64,000 nt of DNA, taken from positions 205,328-269,327 of the forward strand of contig JAPJBO010000234.1 in the NCBI GenBank assembly GCA_030068145.1. The letters are read 5' to 3'. The position numbers and the translations under genes were made by a program. Source of the stretch: Diplonema papillatum (Eukaryota > Euglenozoa > Diplonemea > Diplonemida > Diplonemidae). Numbering within the stretch: position 1 is the first letter of the stretch; every line of letters starts with the position of its first letter. Of the stretch, positions 50,080 through 59,019 are shown in pieces. The notes under the pieces were generated by a model. That model searched no databases. It was not told where the DNA came from and worked only from the letters and a program-made list of their open reading frames with translations.

Positions 50080-50533
50080 AGTACTAAAAAGAACCCACAT
50101 ACCGGGCAAGCATACACCCACGTGTGCAGGGCGGCGGAATACCAATCAGCTCCTATCTCCACGACGTCGACCGGAATGTGCCCAACGGCGAGACTACCGT
50201 CGACATAGACGCTGATGTCGAACTCGTGCAAAATGTCGATTAGCCGCCGCGCCGGAATAATCTGTGGTGGGGTGGCATAGTGCGTTGCTCAACTCACTAT
50301 TGCGACAAATTGTGGGTGGTGACCCCTCCGAACAGCCTCCCTGGCCCTGGCCCACGCCTGATGCCACAACCCCTTAACCCGGGCGGCGGCGCTTTGGCAT
50401 GAGCCAGGAACCTCAAGGGGAGCAGCGCGAGAGGCATCATCCACGCTTCAAAGGCCCACCCTCACTAATGCAACAAATTCACATCTCTGGTTGGTTGCGT
50501 CAGAGCTGGAGCTGCCGCAGCTTTCGGGGGAAA
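50080..50533. other. Intergenic, nothing recognised
   Basis: No supported gene or repeat; the short ORFs here are shadows of the MITE and its flank. Confidence 0.4.
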
Positions 50534-50866
50534 TCTTAGTTTTATGTTTAGGCAGAGCACTGCCTCGTGCACGGTTGATGCTAGCATCAAGTCTTCTTCG
50601 AGGAAGATGTTGTCTTTCACCGTGGTGTTGCGCGAACCTCGTTTTTCGTCTCAGGTTTCGCTCTTGAACGCAGACCAATCCAAAGTCAGAGCTCATCAGT
50701 GGGTCCTTTGGTGTCCTGTTCTACTTGGTTTCACTGTGGTTTTCCTTCCTTCATTCGTTTTAAAAAATGAGCCGGTGGTGGTTGCGTCAGAGTCTGGCTG
50801 CTGAAGCTGCCGCAGCTTTTGGGGAAATCTTAGTTTAATGTTAGACAGAACACTGCCTCTCTTGCC
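50534..50866 (+). repeat. Hairpin element H, one long and one truncated copy
   Basis: The first copy (50,534-50,730) matches 23,388-23,690 including the GATGCTAGCATC palindrome. A second copy begins at 50,828 and stops after the first hairpin. Both are preceded by GAGCTGCCGCAGCTTT-like sequence, so this is a tandem duplication of 294 bp. Confidence 0.75.
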
Positions 50867-50978
50867 GGTCAGTTTTTCAAGAACTTTTTTCCGACTGAAA
50901 TCAGCCGCTTTTTTTTCGTTAGCGCGAACACTGCTGATGCTGTGCAGCCCAATTTTTTCTCTTACAAATCCCTTGAGC

Positions 50979-51617
50979 TCAGCATACGTGGCCTGTCTCC
51001 CGCGAGACGTGGTCCATGATCGCGACCGGCGGCATCGGGCGGCGCGCCTTTCTGCGGGCCTCGAGCCTCTCGCGCAGGATGCGGCACATGTCGTCTGAGT
51101 GCCAGGGGTATTCGAAGTCCATCCTCACCGTCTCGACTCCCCACCGCCGCCGGAGGGTGTCTTTGGTGCTGCGGTGGATGGTCGCGTTGCCGTTGATGAC
51201 GAGCAGGCTGTCCCCGACGCGCCAGGGCAGCGATTCCAGCACGGCCGACTGCGCCGATTCCGCGCTGAGGACCAGTGCGGTGTCCCTTTCTTCGGAGTTG
51301 ACCAACGACGACACCAGGCCTTGCACTTGGCGCAGGCGGGCCTTCAGCTTGCCGTCGCGCCACGCCGCCGGGTCGCGGTACACTGCTTGCTGCCACGTGT
51401 GCAGTGCGTCTATCACCGGCAGCGGCGTCGCCGCGTGCGAGATGCCGTCCAGGCAGCCCGCCCCGCACAGGAAGTACAGCTCCCGCAGGGCGGCCCCGAA
51501 CGCCACCGTCACGGGCTTGCCGTCGGCGTTCGGCATCGTCTCGCCCATGCCTTTCCACTTGGTCCCCCACGGCAGCTTGCTCTCGGACGGCGTATCAAGC
51601 TTGGCTGTTTTTAGCAT
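50979..51617 (-). pseudogene. Class V aminotransferase-like fragment, 212 aa
   Basis: ATG at 51,617. The pattern FGAALRELYFL, ATPLPVIDALHTWQQ, RDPAAWRDGKL, TALVLSAESAQSAVLESL, LPWRVGDSLLVINGNATIH, VRMDFEYPWHSDD and AIMDHVSRETG follows the N-terminal half of isopenicillin-N-epimerase/class V PLP enzymes. The usual L-N-x-G-S, N-A-T and H-I-T-S-P-T-G boxes are altered (the last to HVSRETG). The frame ends at 50,979, before the PLP lysine, whereas the family is about 400 residues. It is therefore either the remains of a gene broken at its 3' side, where element H is inserted, or a divergent short paralogue. The family call is moderate; the truncation is clear. Confidence 0.55.
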
Positions 51618-51644
51618 TATTTGTGGATGAGAGTTTTTAGAGTT

Positions 51645-51850
51645 AAAGTTCGCTTGAAATTCCGGGGTTTTAGGGTCTCCGTGTGACCGTTCATGAAATG
51701 GGTTCTCTTAGAGCAAGAAAGGGCTATGTAGTTACGGGTTGTATATTAAGTGCACGCTTTCGTTTTGGGTTATGGCTAGCCATGTCCGGGACTGTTTGTG
51801 ACCGATACCAAGTACATTCCTTCGTGGAGTGTAGTCTTGGCCCCTCCACG
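51645..51850 (-). promoter_or_regulatory. Leader repeat L upstream of the aminotransferase-like ORF
   Basis: Shares TTCGCTTGAAATTCCGGGG, TTTTAGGGTCTCCG, GGCTAGCCATG and AGTCTTGG.CCC with 6,090-6,245. Starts 28 bp upstream of the ATG at 51,617. TATA-like TTAATATACAAC on the minus strand near 51,745. Confidence 0.4.
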
Positions 51851-52008
51851 TTCTACAAGTTGAGCAGGGGTTGCCGTGTAGCCCGTACCGGTCTGTTGTC
51901 CGCGTTTATATGTATTTTCTCGCAGAGTGGTGCTTGGGTTTCACGACACTTGCGGTGCTTCACGTGGTGCGGGTTGTTTCCGCCCTAATATAAGGATTTT
52001 TTGTGGGT

Positions 52009-52347
52009 TTAATTCTCCTTCGGTGCGGTTGCCTTCGGAGCCGTAGGCGCCGCTCCGGTGTGCGAATAAAACTCATATTTAATGCGCTGTTCTACCAAAC
52101 GGACCTCGGCTGCGTTCCTTGGCCGGAACGCTGACGCTACGGGATCCTCGGTTGTGCTCCTTAGCTGGATTGCTAGCTCGATGGGATGAGCTGGCCGGCG
52201 TGTGGGCACGGGCGAATGTGGCCGCCATATGGCGGCTGCGGTTGCGGGCCGGGCCGGCGCGACCGCGAGCAGACAGGCTGCGTGCGCGACCACCGTTAGC
52301 TGGCTTGCGCTGCTGTGGGCCCGATCGCGCCATTCACGCGGTACCAT
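52009..52347 (-). CDS. Small Arg/Ala-rich ORF, 112 aa, duplicated
   Basis: ATG at 52,347. The predicted protein is Ala/Arg/Pro-rich in the first 60 residues, then more ordinary (AEVRLVEQRIKYEF, SHTGAAPTAPK). An almost identical frame lies 1,153 bp away at 53,162-53,491. No family recognised. The GC-rich, low-complexity N-terminus makes coding status uncertain. Confidence 0.35.
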   Translation of the reverse strand: MVPREWRDRAHSSASQLTVVAHAACLLAVAPARPATAAAIWRPHSPVPTRRPAHPIELAIQLRSTTEDPVASAFRPRNAAEVRLVEQRIKYEFYSHTGAAPTAPKATAPKEN

Positions 52348-52395
52348 GGGATTGTCCCTTCGCCGGGCAGCCCTAGCAATCCAGGGAACACAGAC

Positions 52396-52887
52396 CTACA
52401 CCCTCGGCATCTGAACGCGCAGCCATGAGCAGCTGGGACAGACAGCCGGCACACAGCTAGATCGCCGCGCCCTTCGACGTGTACACGTGTGAACACAGTG
52501 CGGGTCGCGTAAAACTTCCTCGTCGTACCTTCGAACCATTTCTACGTCGCCCATGGTGACGACTTGGTCCGGATCCAATCCTCGCATTGTGGGTGCCGTA
52601 GGTGTTGCCGTTTCGCCCGGCCGGGACATGCTGGTTGAGGTCCTGCAGCACCCCCCGCCTGGCCCCGGTACGCAGAGGACGCCGTAGTACGAAGAGTACA
52701 TGGGAAAGGGCTTAGCAGCTCGGACCCACCCCTTCGCTAACGTTATTTCCTTCAGGGAGAAGACCTCTACCGGACAAGCACAGACCCGGCCTGGGGCACC
52801 ATCCGGAGCACTCGGTAGCAAGAGGGGGACCAGATCAATTTCGTCGATGCGGTTCTCTTTCCCCTGGGGCGGCCGCCCCGACCTCAT
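52396..52887 (-). CDS. Unknown ORF, 163 aa
   Basis: ATG at 52,887. Segments NRIDEIDLVPLLLPSAPDG, EVFSLKEITLAKGWVRAAKP and DPDQVVTMGDVEMVRRYDEE look coding, while the Ser/Thr-rich middle and Cys/Arg-rich end could be a frame slip. No family recognised. It lies between the two copies of the 340-bp duplication. Confidence 0.4.
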   Translation of the reverse strand: MRSGRPPQGKENRIDEIDLVPLLLPSAPDGAPGRVCACPVEVFSLKEITLAKGWVRAAKPFPMYSSYYGVLCVPGPGGGCCRTSTSMSRPGETATPTAPTMRGLDPDQVVTMGDVEMVRRYDEEVLRDPHCVHTCTRRRARRSSCVPAVCPSCSWLRVQMPRV

Positions 52888-52920
52888 GGGCTTACCGGGA
52901 GGGCCCCTCTAGACCTGCGG

Positions 52921-53161
52921 TGATACGCAGAAACCTGGGGGGAGGGGACCGGGAGGTAGTTGTAGGGAAGGCTCCAGTGAGACCTTCCCATTCTCATCGG
53001 TAAACTCATCCCTTCGGGAGGAGAGCTGCCCGGTATCCCAAGTCACCTTTCTATTTCCTTCCTTTTCTGGGGGTGGGTGGGTGGGAAAATCGAAGGATAA
53101 TGTTAGGTAGGTTTCGCTTCTGCCGACGCTTGCACGAAATTAGCTGACATTAAACCTCCAT
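52921..53161. other. Intergenic, G/T-rich, nothing recognised
   Basis: Purine-rich run and GGGTGGGTGGGTGGG near 53,073; no gene. Confidence 0.4.
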
Positions 53162-53518
53162 TTAATTCTCCTTCGGTGCGGTTGCCTTCGGAGCCGTAGG
53201 CGCCGCTCCGGTGTGCGAATTAAACTCATATTTAATGCGCTGTTCTACCAAACGGACCTCGGCTACGTTCCTTGGCCGGACCGCTGACGCTACGGGATCC
53301 TCGGTTGTGCTCCTTAGCTGGATTGCTAGCTCGATGGGATGAGCTGGCCGGCGTGTGGGCACGGGCGAATGTGGCCGCCATATGGCGGCTGCGGTTGCGG
53401 GCCGGGCCGGGCCGGCGCGACCGCGAGCAGACAGGCTGCGTGCGCGACCACCGTTAGCTGGCTTGCGCTGCCGTGGGCCCGATCGCGCCATTCACGCGGT
53501 ACCATGGGATTGTCCCAA
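53162..53518 (-). pseudogene. Second copy of the Arg/Ala-rich ORF region
   Basis: Begins at TTTAATTCTCCTTCGG and ends after GTACCATGGGATTGTCCC, like 52,010-52,360, with about a dozen substitutions and a 5-bp insertion (GGGCC repeat near 53,405) that shifts the frame relative to copy 1. Confidence 0.7.
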
Positions 53519-53839
53519 TGGCTCCTATCCCAATGGTCCTTTGCCAGCAGAGACGAAGGCTGTGGGAGAAGTACTCCACGACAGAGGGCGATCGCCTTCC
53601 AGGACTGTCCATTCCAGGACCGCACCCTCTCTGGGCTGAACGACAGCGGCATTTCGTATATTGCACATGCGGATACATACCAGGCCGCGCGCCGGCGCAG
53701 GGGGCGTCTACTGCTCTGAGCCACCGGGCTGGCAATCGTCGCATCTCGGAGCTCGTGGCTCATCCGCGCGGGATGGGGGACGCAAAAGAAGAAAGAAAAA
53801 GCCAATAGTACTGCGGCGGACCTCTGTCGGCGGTTCGCT

Positions 53840-54690
53840 AGAGAGTGCCAAGCACGTCTCTAGCAGGGCAGTTAGCACGAAGCTGAGCACAGTCCCTCTT
53901 CCAAAGCAGTCAGCGCCGAAGCGGTTCACAGTCAGTGGGTATATCAGAGAGTGCAAAGCATGTCTCTGAAGGGCAGTTAGCACGAAGCTGAGCACAGTCC
54001 CTCTTCCAAAGCAGTCAGGTTCACATCAATGGGTATATTCAGAGAGTGCAAAGCATGTCTCTTGAAGGGCAGTTAGCACGAAGCTGAGCACAGTCCCTCT
54101 TCCAAAGCAGTCAGCGCCGAAGCGGATCAGCCAATGGGCATTCAGAGAGTGCCAAGCAGTGTCTCTTATAGGGCAGATCAGCACGAAGCGAGCAGTCCCT
54201 CTTCCAAAGCAGTCAGCACTGAAGCAGATCATAGCCAATGGGTATTCAGAGAGTGCCAAGCAGTGTCTCTTGTAGGGCAGATCAGCACGAAGCGAGCAGT
54301 CCCTCTTCCAAAGCAGTCCGCACTGAAGCAGATCGTAGCAAATGGGTATGCAGAGAGTGCCAAGCAGTGTCCCTCTTCCAAAGCAGTCCGCACTGAAGCA
54401 GATCGTAGCAAATGGGTATGCAGAGAGTGCCAAGCAGTGTCCCTCTTCCAAAGCAGTCCGCACTGAAGCAGATCGTAGCAAATGGGTATGCAGAGAGTGC
54501 CAAGCAGTGTCCCTCTTCCAAAGCAGTCCGCACTGAAGCAGATCGTAGCAAATGGGTATGCAGAGAGTGCCAAGCAGTGTCCCTCTTCCAAAGCAGTCCG
54601 CACTGAAGCAGATCGTAGCAAATGGGCGTGCAGAGAGTGCCAAGCAGTGTCCCTCTTCCAAAGCAGTCAGCGCCGAAGCGGATCACAATG
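53840..54690. repeat. Array with about 105-bp units changing into 70-bp units
   Basis: Left part: about three units with AGGGCAGTTAGCACGAAGCT, GAGCACAGTCCCTCTTCCAA, AGCAGTCAG and AGAGAGTGCAAAGCATGTCT. Right part (54,342-54,660): five units of exactly 70 bp reading AGTGTCCCTCTTCCAAAGCA, GTCCGCACTGAAGCAGATCG and TAGCAAATGGGTATGCAGAG. The 70-bp form arises by losing the GGGCAG..CACGAAG segment, so the progression is visible. Confidence 0.92.
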
Positions 54691-54703
54691 GGTTCACTCA
54701 GAG

Positions 54704-55137
54704 TTAGAACCCTTCGGGTTCCAAGAGATGCAGCGGAGAACACGCGCCGCACCTGTTACCGTCAATCCCGAAGGACGAACAGTTTGGTGTCTTGCGACCT
54801 TTGTTGGCCCTCTTCGTTGCAGAGAGCTCCGTTGCTGGCACACCAAGCCTCGCCCCCAGAACTTCCACGTACTTCCCGACGGAGACCGTCCGCATCTCCC
54901 CGGTTCTCGGCCTGCCCCTCACCCGGAGGTCTCCGCGTGTACGCCGCCAGCTGCTCCCCGGTCAAGGTCCTGTCGACCATGGCGGCGGCGAACGCCCTGA
55001 TTCTCAGCGAGGGCGGCGCTGCCTGCAGCCCCACTGCTGACGAAAACCTTGTCAGGGAAGCCATCATCGATGTCCGCTGCGCCGTCGTCTTCGTCGACGT
55101 TCCCCGCCCTTCGAACCTCGCGATCCGGCTCGCCCAT
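54704..55137 (-). pseudogene. Frameshifted coding remnant downstream of the CCCH gene
   Basis: Three minus frames in turn look coding: GEPDREVRRAGNVDEDDG, then RIRAFAAAMVDRTLTGEQL, then RTGEMRTVSVGKYVEVLGAR followed by LGVPATELSATKRANKG. Together they suggest one ORF broken by at least two indels. It may have been a second protein of the same element as the CCCH ORF. Confidence 0.4.
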
Positions 55138-55163
55138 GTCGCAGCCCCTCCTCGGGAGGGGAG

Positions 55164-55958
55164 TCAGTCGTTTTTTGAGGGGACCCTACGCATGGCACGG
55201 GACGGAGCGTGGGGCGCAGCGTGCCGGAAACGACAGTCCGTCCTCATGCACCTGCCGTTCTTGAAGTTGCGGCAGGCCTCTCGCGCCGCCGGGCCCCCCC
55301 GGGCCAAGGGTGGCCTCAAGGTTGGCTTGGCCTTGAACTGCGCTGTGAGACGGCGCCTGGCCTGTCTCACTCTCTCGGGCAACCGATCCACTTGCTGGAT
55401 CTGGCGCATTGCTCCCGCCGCTCCTGGGTCCCGCAGTTCGTAGACTGCATGCACCTGCTCGTACTCATCAAAGAGCGCCCCTAGCCGCAGGAGCCACATG
55501 AGCTTTGGGGGGCCTGATTCTCCCCGGCGCAATCGGACCAGATCACGAACCTTTTCCGTGATGTCGTCCCTTCGGTCCTGCAACGCCTGGTTGCCCTTGA
55601 ACCGGTAGAGCCGACGGACGGCGTCCTCAAAGCGTCTGAGGTTGGTACTCGTCGGGGACATCGTCCTCCAGTGCTCCGGGTCGACGAGGGCGAAGTCATC
55701 GTCACTGGCGTCGTCGTCGACCAGCTGGTGCACCGCAGCCGCGGCCTCGTCCAGTACCGCGAGCACCTCACGCTCATCTTCCAAGCCGCAGAGCTCACGT
55801 CTCACAGCCGGGCTCAAGCTCTCCCAGAACGATGGGTCATCGTCCTGGAAGGCGAGGAAAATCTCCTCGGCCCTTTTTTGCGAGAGCCCCGGCATTAATT
55901 CAGCCGGGGTCGGCTGTTTCCCCCCAGGCATCTTGTTAAGAACCATCCATCCATCCAT
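55164..55958 (-). CDS. CCCH zinc-finger, gag-like protein, 264 aa
   Basis: ATGs at 55,958, 55,946 and 55,931; the third (MPGGKQPTPAELMPG) is the likeliest start because a run of CATC repeats precedes it. An acidic, helical N-terminal 110 residues is followed by a helix-rich middle (LRRFEDAVRRLYRFKGNQ, KLMWLLRLGALFDEYEQV) and an Arg-rich segment. A single CCCH finger CRNFKNGRCMRTDCRFRH (C-x7-C-x4-C-x3-H) lies near residue 235, 28 residues before the stop. A helical body plus one C-terminal RNA-binding finger is the layout of retroelement gag/ORF1 proteins, and degraded coding sequence follows. A host RNA-binding protein is the alternative. Confidence 0.6.
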   Translation of the reverse strand: MDGWMVLNKMPGGKQPTPAELMPGLSQKRAEEIFLAFQDDDPSFWESLSPAVRRELCGLEDEREVLAVLDEAAAAVHQLVDDDASDDDFALVDPEHWRTMSPTSTNLRRFEDAVRRLYRFKGNQALQDRRDDITEKVRDLVRLRRGESGPPKLMWLLRLGALFDEYEQVHAVYELRDPGAAGAMRQIQQVDRLPERVRQARRRLTAQFKAKPTLRPPLARGGPAAREACRNFKNGRCMRTDCRFRHAAPHAPSRAMRRVPSKND

Positions 55959-55959
55959 C

Positions 55960-57136
55960 AGCCGGCTGACCCCCCCCCCCTCAGGCTATTTTCACTGTGG
56001 AGGGGGGAGACGCTACCTGTCACACTCTAAGGTGGTCACCACGGTGGGCGGTCAGAAAAAAAAATTTTTTTTTTTGCCCCAAATACCCCAAATACCACAC
56101 TTTGGAAAATTTTTGTGGGCCCACTTTTGGCAGGGAATTTTGACCATTTCACCTTAGAGAATTTGACCACCCAGCCTCCAAGGCAACTGCACTGTAGAGG
56201 GGGGGGGGGGGGGTCTGGTTTATCCGGCCATCCGGCCAAAGTGGCTGATCCTTAACAAGAGCGCTGTTTCCCCCCCTCCTCCGTCCACTTTTCAAAGGCA
56301 GGTCAGCGGACCGGAGCTACCGGAGAGGGTGTATGTGCGTTGTGTGGTAACCTGATACGTGTGTGTGCGATGATGTGGGTTTGTGTGGCAGCCTGATACG
56401 TGTGCGCTGGCTGCTACACGAGCTTGATGCTCCGCATGGATGCTTGGTGCCGTGTGCCGTGGGCACCGCCCGCTGCACACGGGGATTCGTTTGCAACAAT
56501 AAAACCTCGGAGGGAAAAAGACTGCGTGTTTATCCCACTCAAGAAATAAGAAATAAGGTTTTTTTAAAAAAATGAAGAAGGGTCGCAAGCCTTAACTGGG
56601 GAATACCCCGCCCTGATGGATGGCATAAGGCTTGTCCTCTCAAGGTACCGTATACATAATTATGAAGGAATTGGCAGCTAGCTTCTGGCCTCATCGCACT
56701 CGGTCTCGGCTTGGGTCATCGAGCTTATTCTTCATTAGAAAGGGACGGAAGGAGAGAAGTCTGACAGAAGCCTGATAACTTGCTTACTAGCGAATGGGAT
56801 AGAGTGTGCCTGTTGACCATGTCAATGGGCCAACCAGGCGAGATCACATGGGGGCAAGGGAGGGCGGGAAGAAATGTGAAAACGGGTTTTTGCCTAGAGG
56901 CTTTTCGTGTGAAAAAATCAGTCTCAGAAGACCCACCTCAACCCACCCGAATTCTCCTGTTGTAGGCTCGGGTGGTGTGCTCATCCTGCCATGCGCTTTG
57001 CTCCAGTTCTCAAGTAATGACTAGTCACGTCAAATCAGTAGTAAGCACTCTTGAGAAGTTCTCTTAGAAAAATTCAGTCTCAGAAGACCCACCTCAACCC
57101 ACCCGAATTCTCCTGTTGTAGGCTCGGGTGGTGTGC
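55960..57136. other. Intergenic; repeats, no gene
   Basis: 56,198-56,213 is a G-tract. 56,295-56,530 is the continuous copy of the repeat found split at 40,070-40,490. 56,907-57,010 and 57,065-57,170 are direct repeats of about 105 bp (AGTCTCAGAAGACCCACCTC, GGCTCGGGTGGTGTGCTCAT), so the last codons and 3' flank of the next gene are duplicated downstream of it. Confidence 0.55.
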
Positions 57137-58252
57137 TCATCTTGCCATGCGCTTTGCTCCAGTTCCTACCGTATATACGAAAGTAGTTTTCGAGAAGATT
57201 GAAGACGCCGCTCCCGACATACCTCTTTGCGACTTTCCCATCGTGAGCGAGGCTGCGAGCAGTCCCTCTCCGGCGGTGTCTCGCATGGCGCGGCGGGCGG
57301 CCTGCTGCTGGTGGGCGCACTCCTTCCAAAGAGCCTGCACGTCGTTTCTGTCGGCGTGCGGGCTGCCTGTCGTGGGGATTTGCTTCCGCTCCCTCCGGCT
57401 CAGCACCTCGACGACGATTTGCACGACGATTGCCGTCAGGACGGCCGCCAGCACCGCCCACCACAGCCCGCGGTTCTCGTCCGGCGTCTCGAGCACCATC
57501 ACCGCGAGGAAGAACGCGCCGGCCGCCACCAGCAGCAGCACCGAGAACAACCGGTATTTCGGCGGGGTGAGGTGCACGACAACCCGCCCGGGATGTGACG
57601 CCGCCGCCAGCGGCGGCGGCGGCAGCAGCGCCGGCTCGGGGGGTGCGGCGAAGGGATCGTTGACGATGGCGGTGTCGCGGGGCAAAAAAGAGCGGCGGGT
57701 GGACGCGCCGGGGAAAAACGGGTTGCGGCCGGAGCTGGCGGGTGCGCTGCTGCGGTGGCGGACGTTCGACCCAGGGACGTCCAGGGACAGCGTGCCGTCG
57801 GTCCACTGCAGGTCCGCGAAGTTGTCGCACTGCGGCTGCTGCCTCGGGTCGACAACCCACTTCAGGATGATGCAAGGGTACCACTCTCCGAACCAAAACG
57901 CGACCGCTGAATCGCCTTCCTCCGCTACATACGCTGTGTACGGACCGCCACCCCCTCCCATGCTGCCGCCCAGTGCCGGGTGCAGCCGCAGGCTGTCGTG
58001 GTTGACGGGCGACGCAGACGCAGACGGAGCCGGCGGCGCGCTGCCGTCGCGGCCAGGGGCGGGCGGCGGCTTCTTGTCGTTGCCCGCGTCCGAGTAGTCG
58101 TCTGACTCGGCGTAGTCGACGCCCGGCGTCAGGCTCACGAGCGCTCCGGGCGGGGCCCGTGCCTTCCCGTTCCCGGGGTTCCGGACTACGCTTCCGCCCG
58201 CTTCGGGCGGCGGCACGGCGTTCGGAGGCGGCGGCGGCGGTGGCTCAGTCAT
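57137..58252 (-). CDS. Pro-rich protein with Tudor-like segment and two membrane helices, 371 aa
   Basis: ATG at 58,252 (MTEPPPPPPPNAVPPPEAGG). The frame is open upstream, but that part is the promoter-like cassette, so this ATG is preferred. Residues 1-105 are Pro/Gly/Ser-rich. Residues 106-165 hold AVAFWFGEWYPCII and LQWTDGTLSLDVPG, which look like a small beta-barrel of Tudor/chromo type; this is inference. Two hydrophobic helices follow: 233-255 (LFSVLLLVAAGAFFLAVMVL) and 262-284 (LWWAVLAAVLTAIVVQIVV), joined by a short polar loop. The tail is basic and helical. No named family recognised. Broken copies upstream keep the N-terminal Pro tract and the barrel-like segment. Confidence 0.65.
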   Translation of the reverse strand: MTEPPPPPPPNAVPPPEAGGSVVRNPGNGKARAPPGALVSLTPGVDYAESDDYSDAGNDKKPPPAPGRDGSAPPAPSASASPVNHDSLRLHPALGGSMGGGGGPYTAYVAEEGDSAVAFWFGEWYPCIILKWVVDPRQQPQCDNFADLQWTDGTLSLDVPGSNVRHRSSAPASSGRNPFFPGASTRRSFLPRDTAIVNDPFAAPPEPALLPPPPLAAASHPGRVVVHLTPPKYRLFSVLLLVAAGAFFLAVMVLETPDENRGLWWAVLAAVLTAIVVQIVVEVLSRRERKQIPTTGSPHADRNDVQALWKECAHQQQAARRAMRDTAGEGLLAASLTMGKSQRGMSGAASSIFSKTTFVYTVGTGAKRMAR

Positions 58253-58254
58253 TT

Positions 58255-58372
58255 TGTACGCCCGCCCACTAAACCCAGATTTACCTGTGTTTCGTGTGGG
58301 CTCCAGCGTCGTGTGAGCTTTTGCAACTGGCAGTCTCCTGAAGTGCTTCCTGCAACGCAGGTGCTTATACAA
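58255..58372 (-). promoter_or_regulatory. Cassette P directly upstream of the 371-aa gene
   Basis: Minus strand: TTTGTATAAGCACCTGCG (TATA-like, 58,361-58,370), then CTGCCAGTTGCAAAAGCTC, GCCCACACGAAACACAGG and GTAAATCTGGGTTTAG, ending 3 bp before the ATG. TATA to ATG is about 110 bp. The 28,424 and 16,567 copies carry the same order. A core-promoter role is inferred. Confidence 0.55.
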
Positions 58373-58539
58373 AACAAGACACTCAGCACAGTAGAATCCT
58401 GGTGAGGTTCGATATGTGCCTTGTGGAACTCCCTCGGTGAAACGCAAGAAACCAAATCATTGGACTGTAGGTGTTTTCGGGCAATTTTCGACTGGAACCC
58501 GGGCCTGCGGGTTTTTGTGGTTTCCGACAATCCCGTTGT

Positions 58540-58735
58540 TGCCCGCGTCCGAGTAGTCGTGACGCCGACTCGGCGTAGTCGAAGCCCGGCGTCAGGCTCG
58601 CGAGCGCTCCGGGTGGGCCCGTGCCTTCCCGTTCCCGGGGTTCCGGACTTCGCTTCCGCCCGCTTCGGGCGGCGGCACGGCGTTCGGAGGCGGCGGCGGC
58701 GGTGGCTCGGCCATTTTCTTCCGAACAAGATATTC
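58540..58735 (-). pseudogene. N-terminal fragment of the 371-aa gene
   Basis: ATG at 58,714 (MAEPPPPPPPNAVPPPEAGG) followed by about 40 matching codons; a small deletion then shifts the frame (HPERSRA) and the homology ends near 58,545. Confidence 0.75.
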
Positions 58736-58859
58736 CCCGCCAGATAAATCCTGGTTTGGTGTGAAGTTATGAGCCCGCATTTCGCTCGTATTTAGCCCGT
58801 ATGTAATTTCTTGTGCCTGGACATCCAGAAATTGCCTGTATAGGCGTACATCTATGACT

Positions 58860-58907
58860 GTAGGTACTGCTGGGCTAGTCTAGACTGGACCCGAGCCTGA
58901 GGTGTGC

Positions 58908-58941
<34 letters not shown>

Positions 58942-59012
58942 AGATGAGTGTCTTTTCGACCTTTTGTCTTGATTCCATAAAGTTCAGCTTCGTGTGTGGT
59001 TGTGGTCAGCGG
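58860..59012. repeat. Duplicated flank with (TG)n, partner at 59,620-59,756
   Basis: GTAGGTACTGCTGGGCTAGT, CCCGAGCCTGAG.TGTGC, a (TG) run (58,912-58,940) and AAAGTTCAGCTTCGTGTGTG occur in both, so part of the locus has been duplicated at least twice. Confidence 0.75.
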
Positions 59013-59019
59013 CGTCGGG

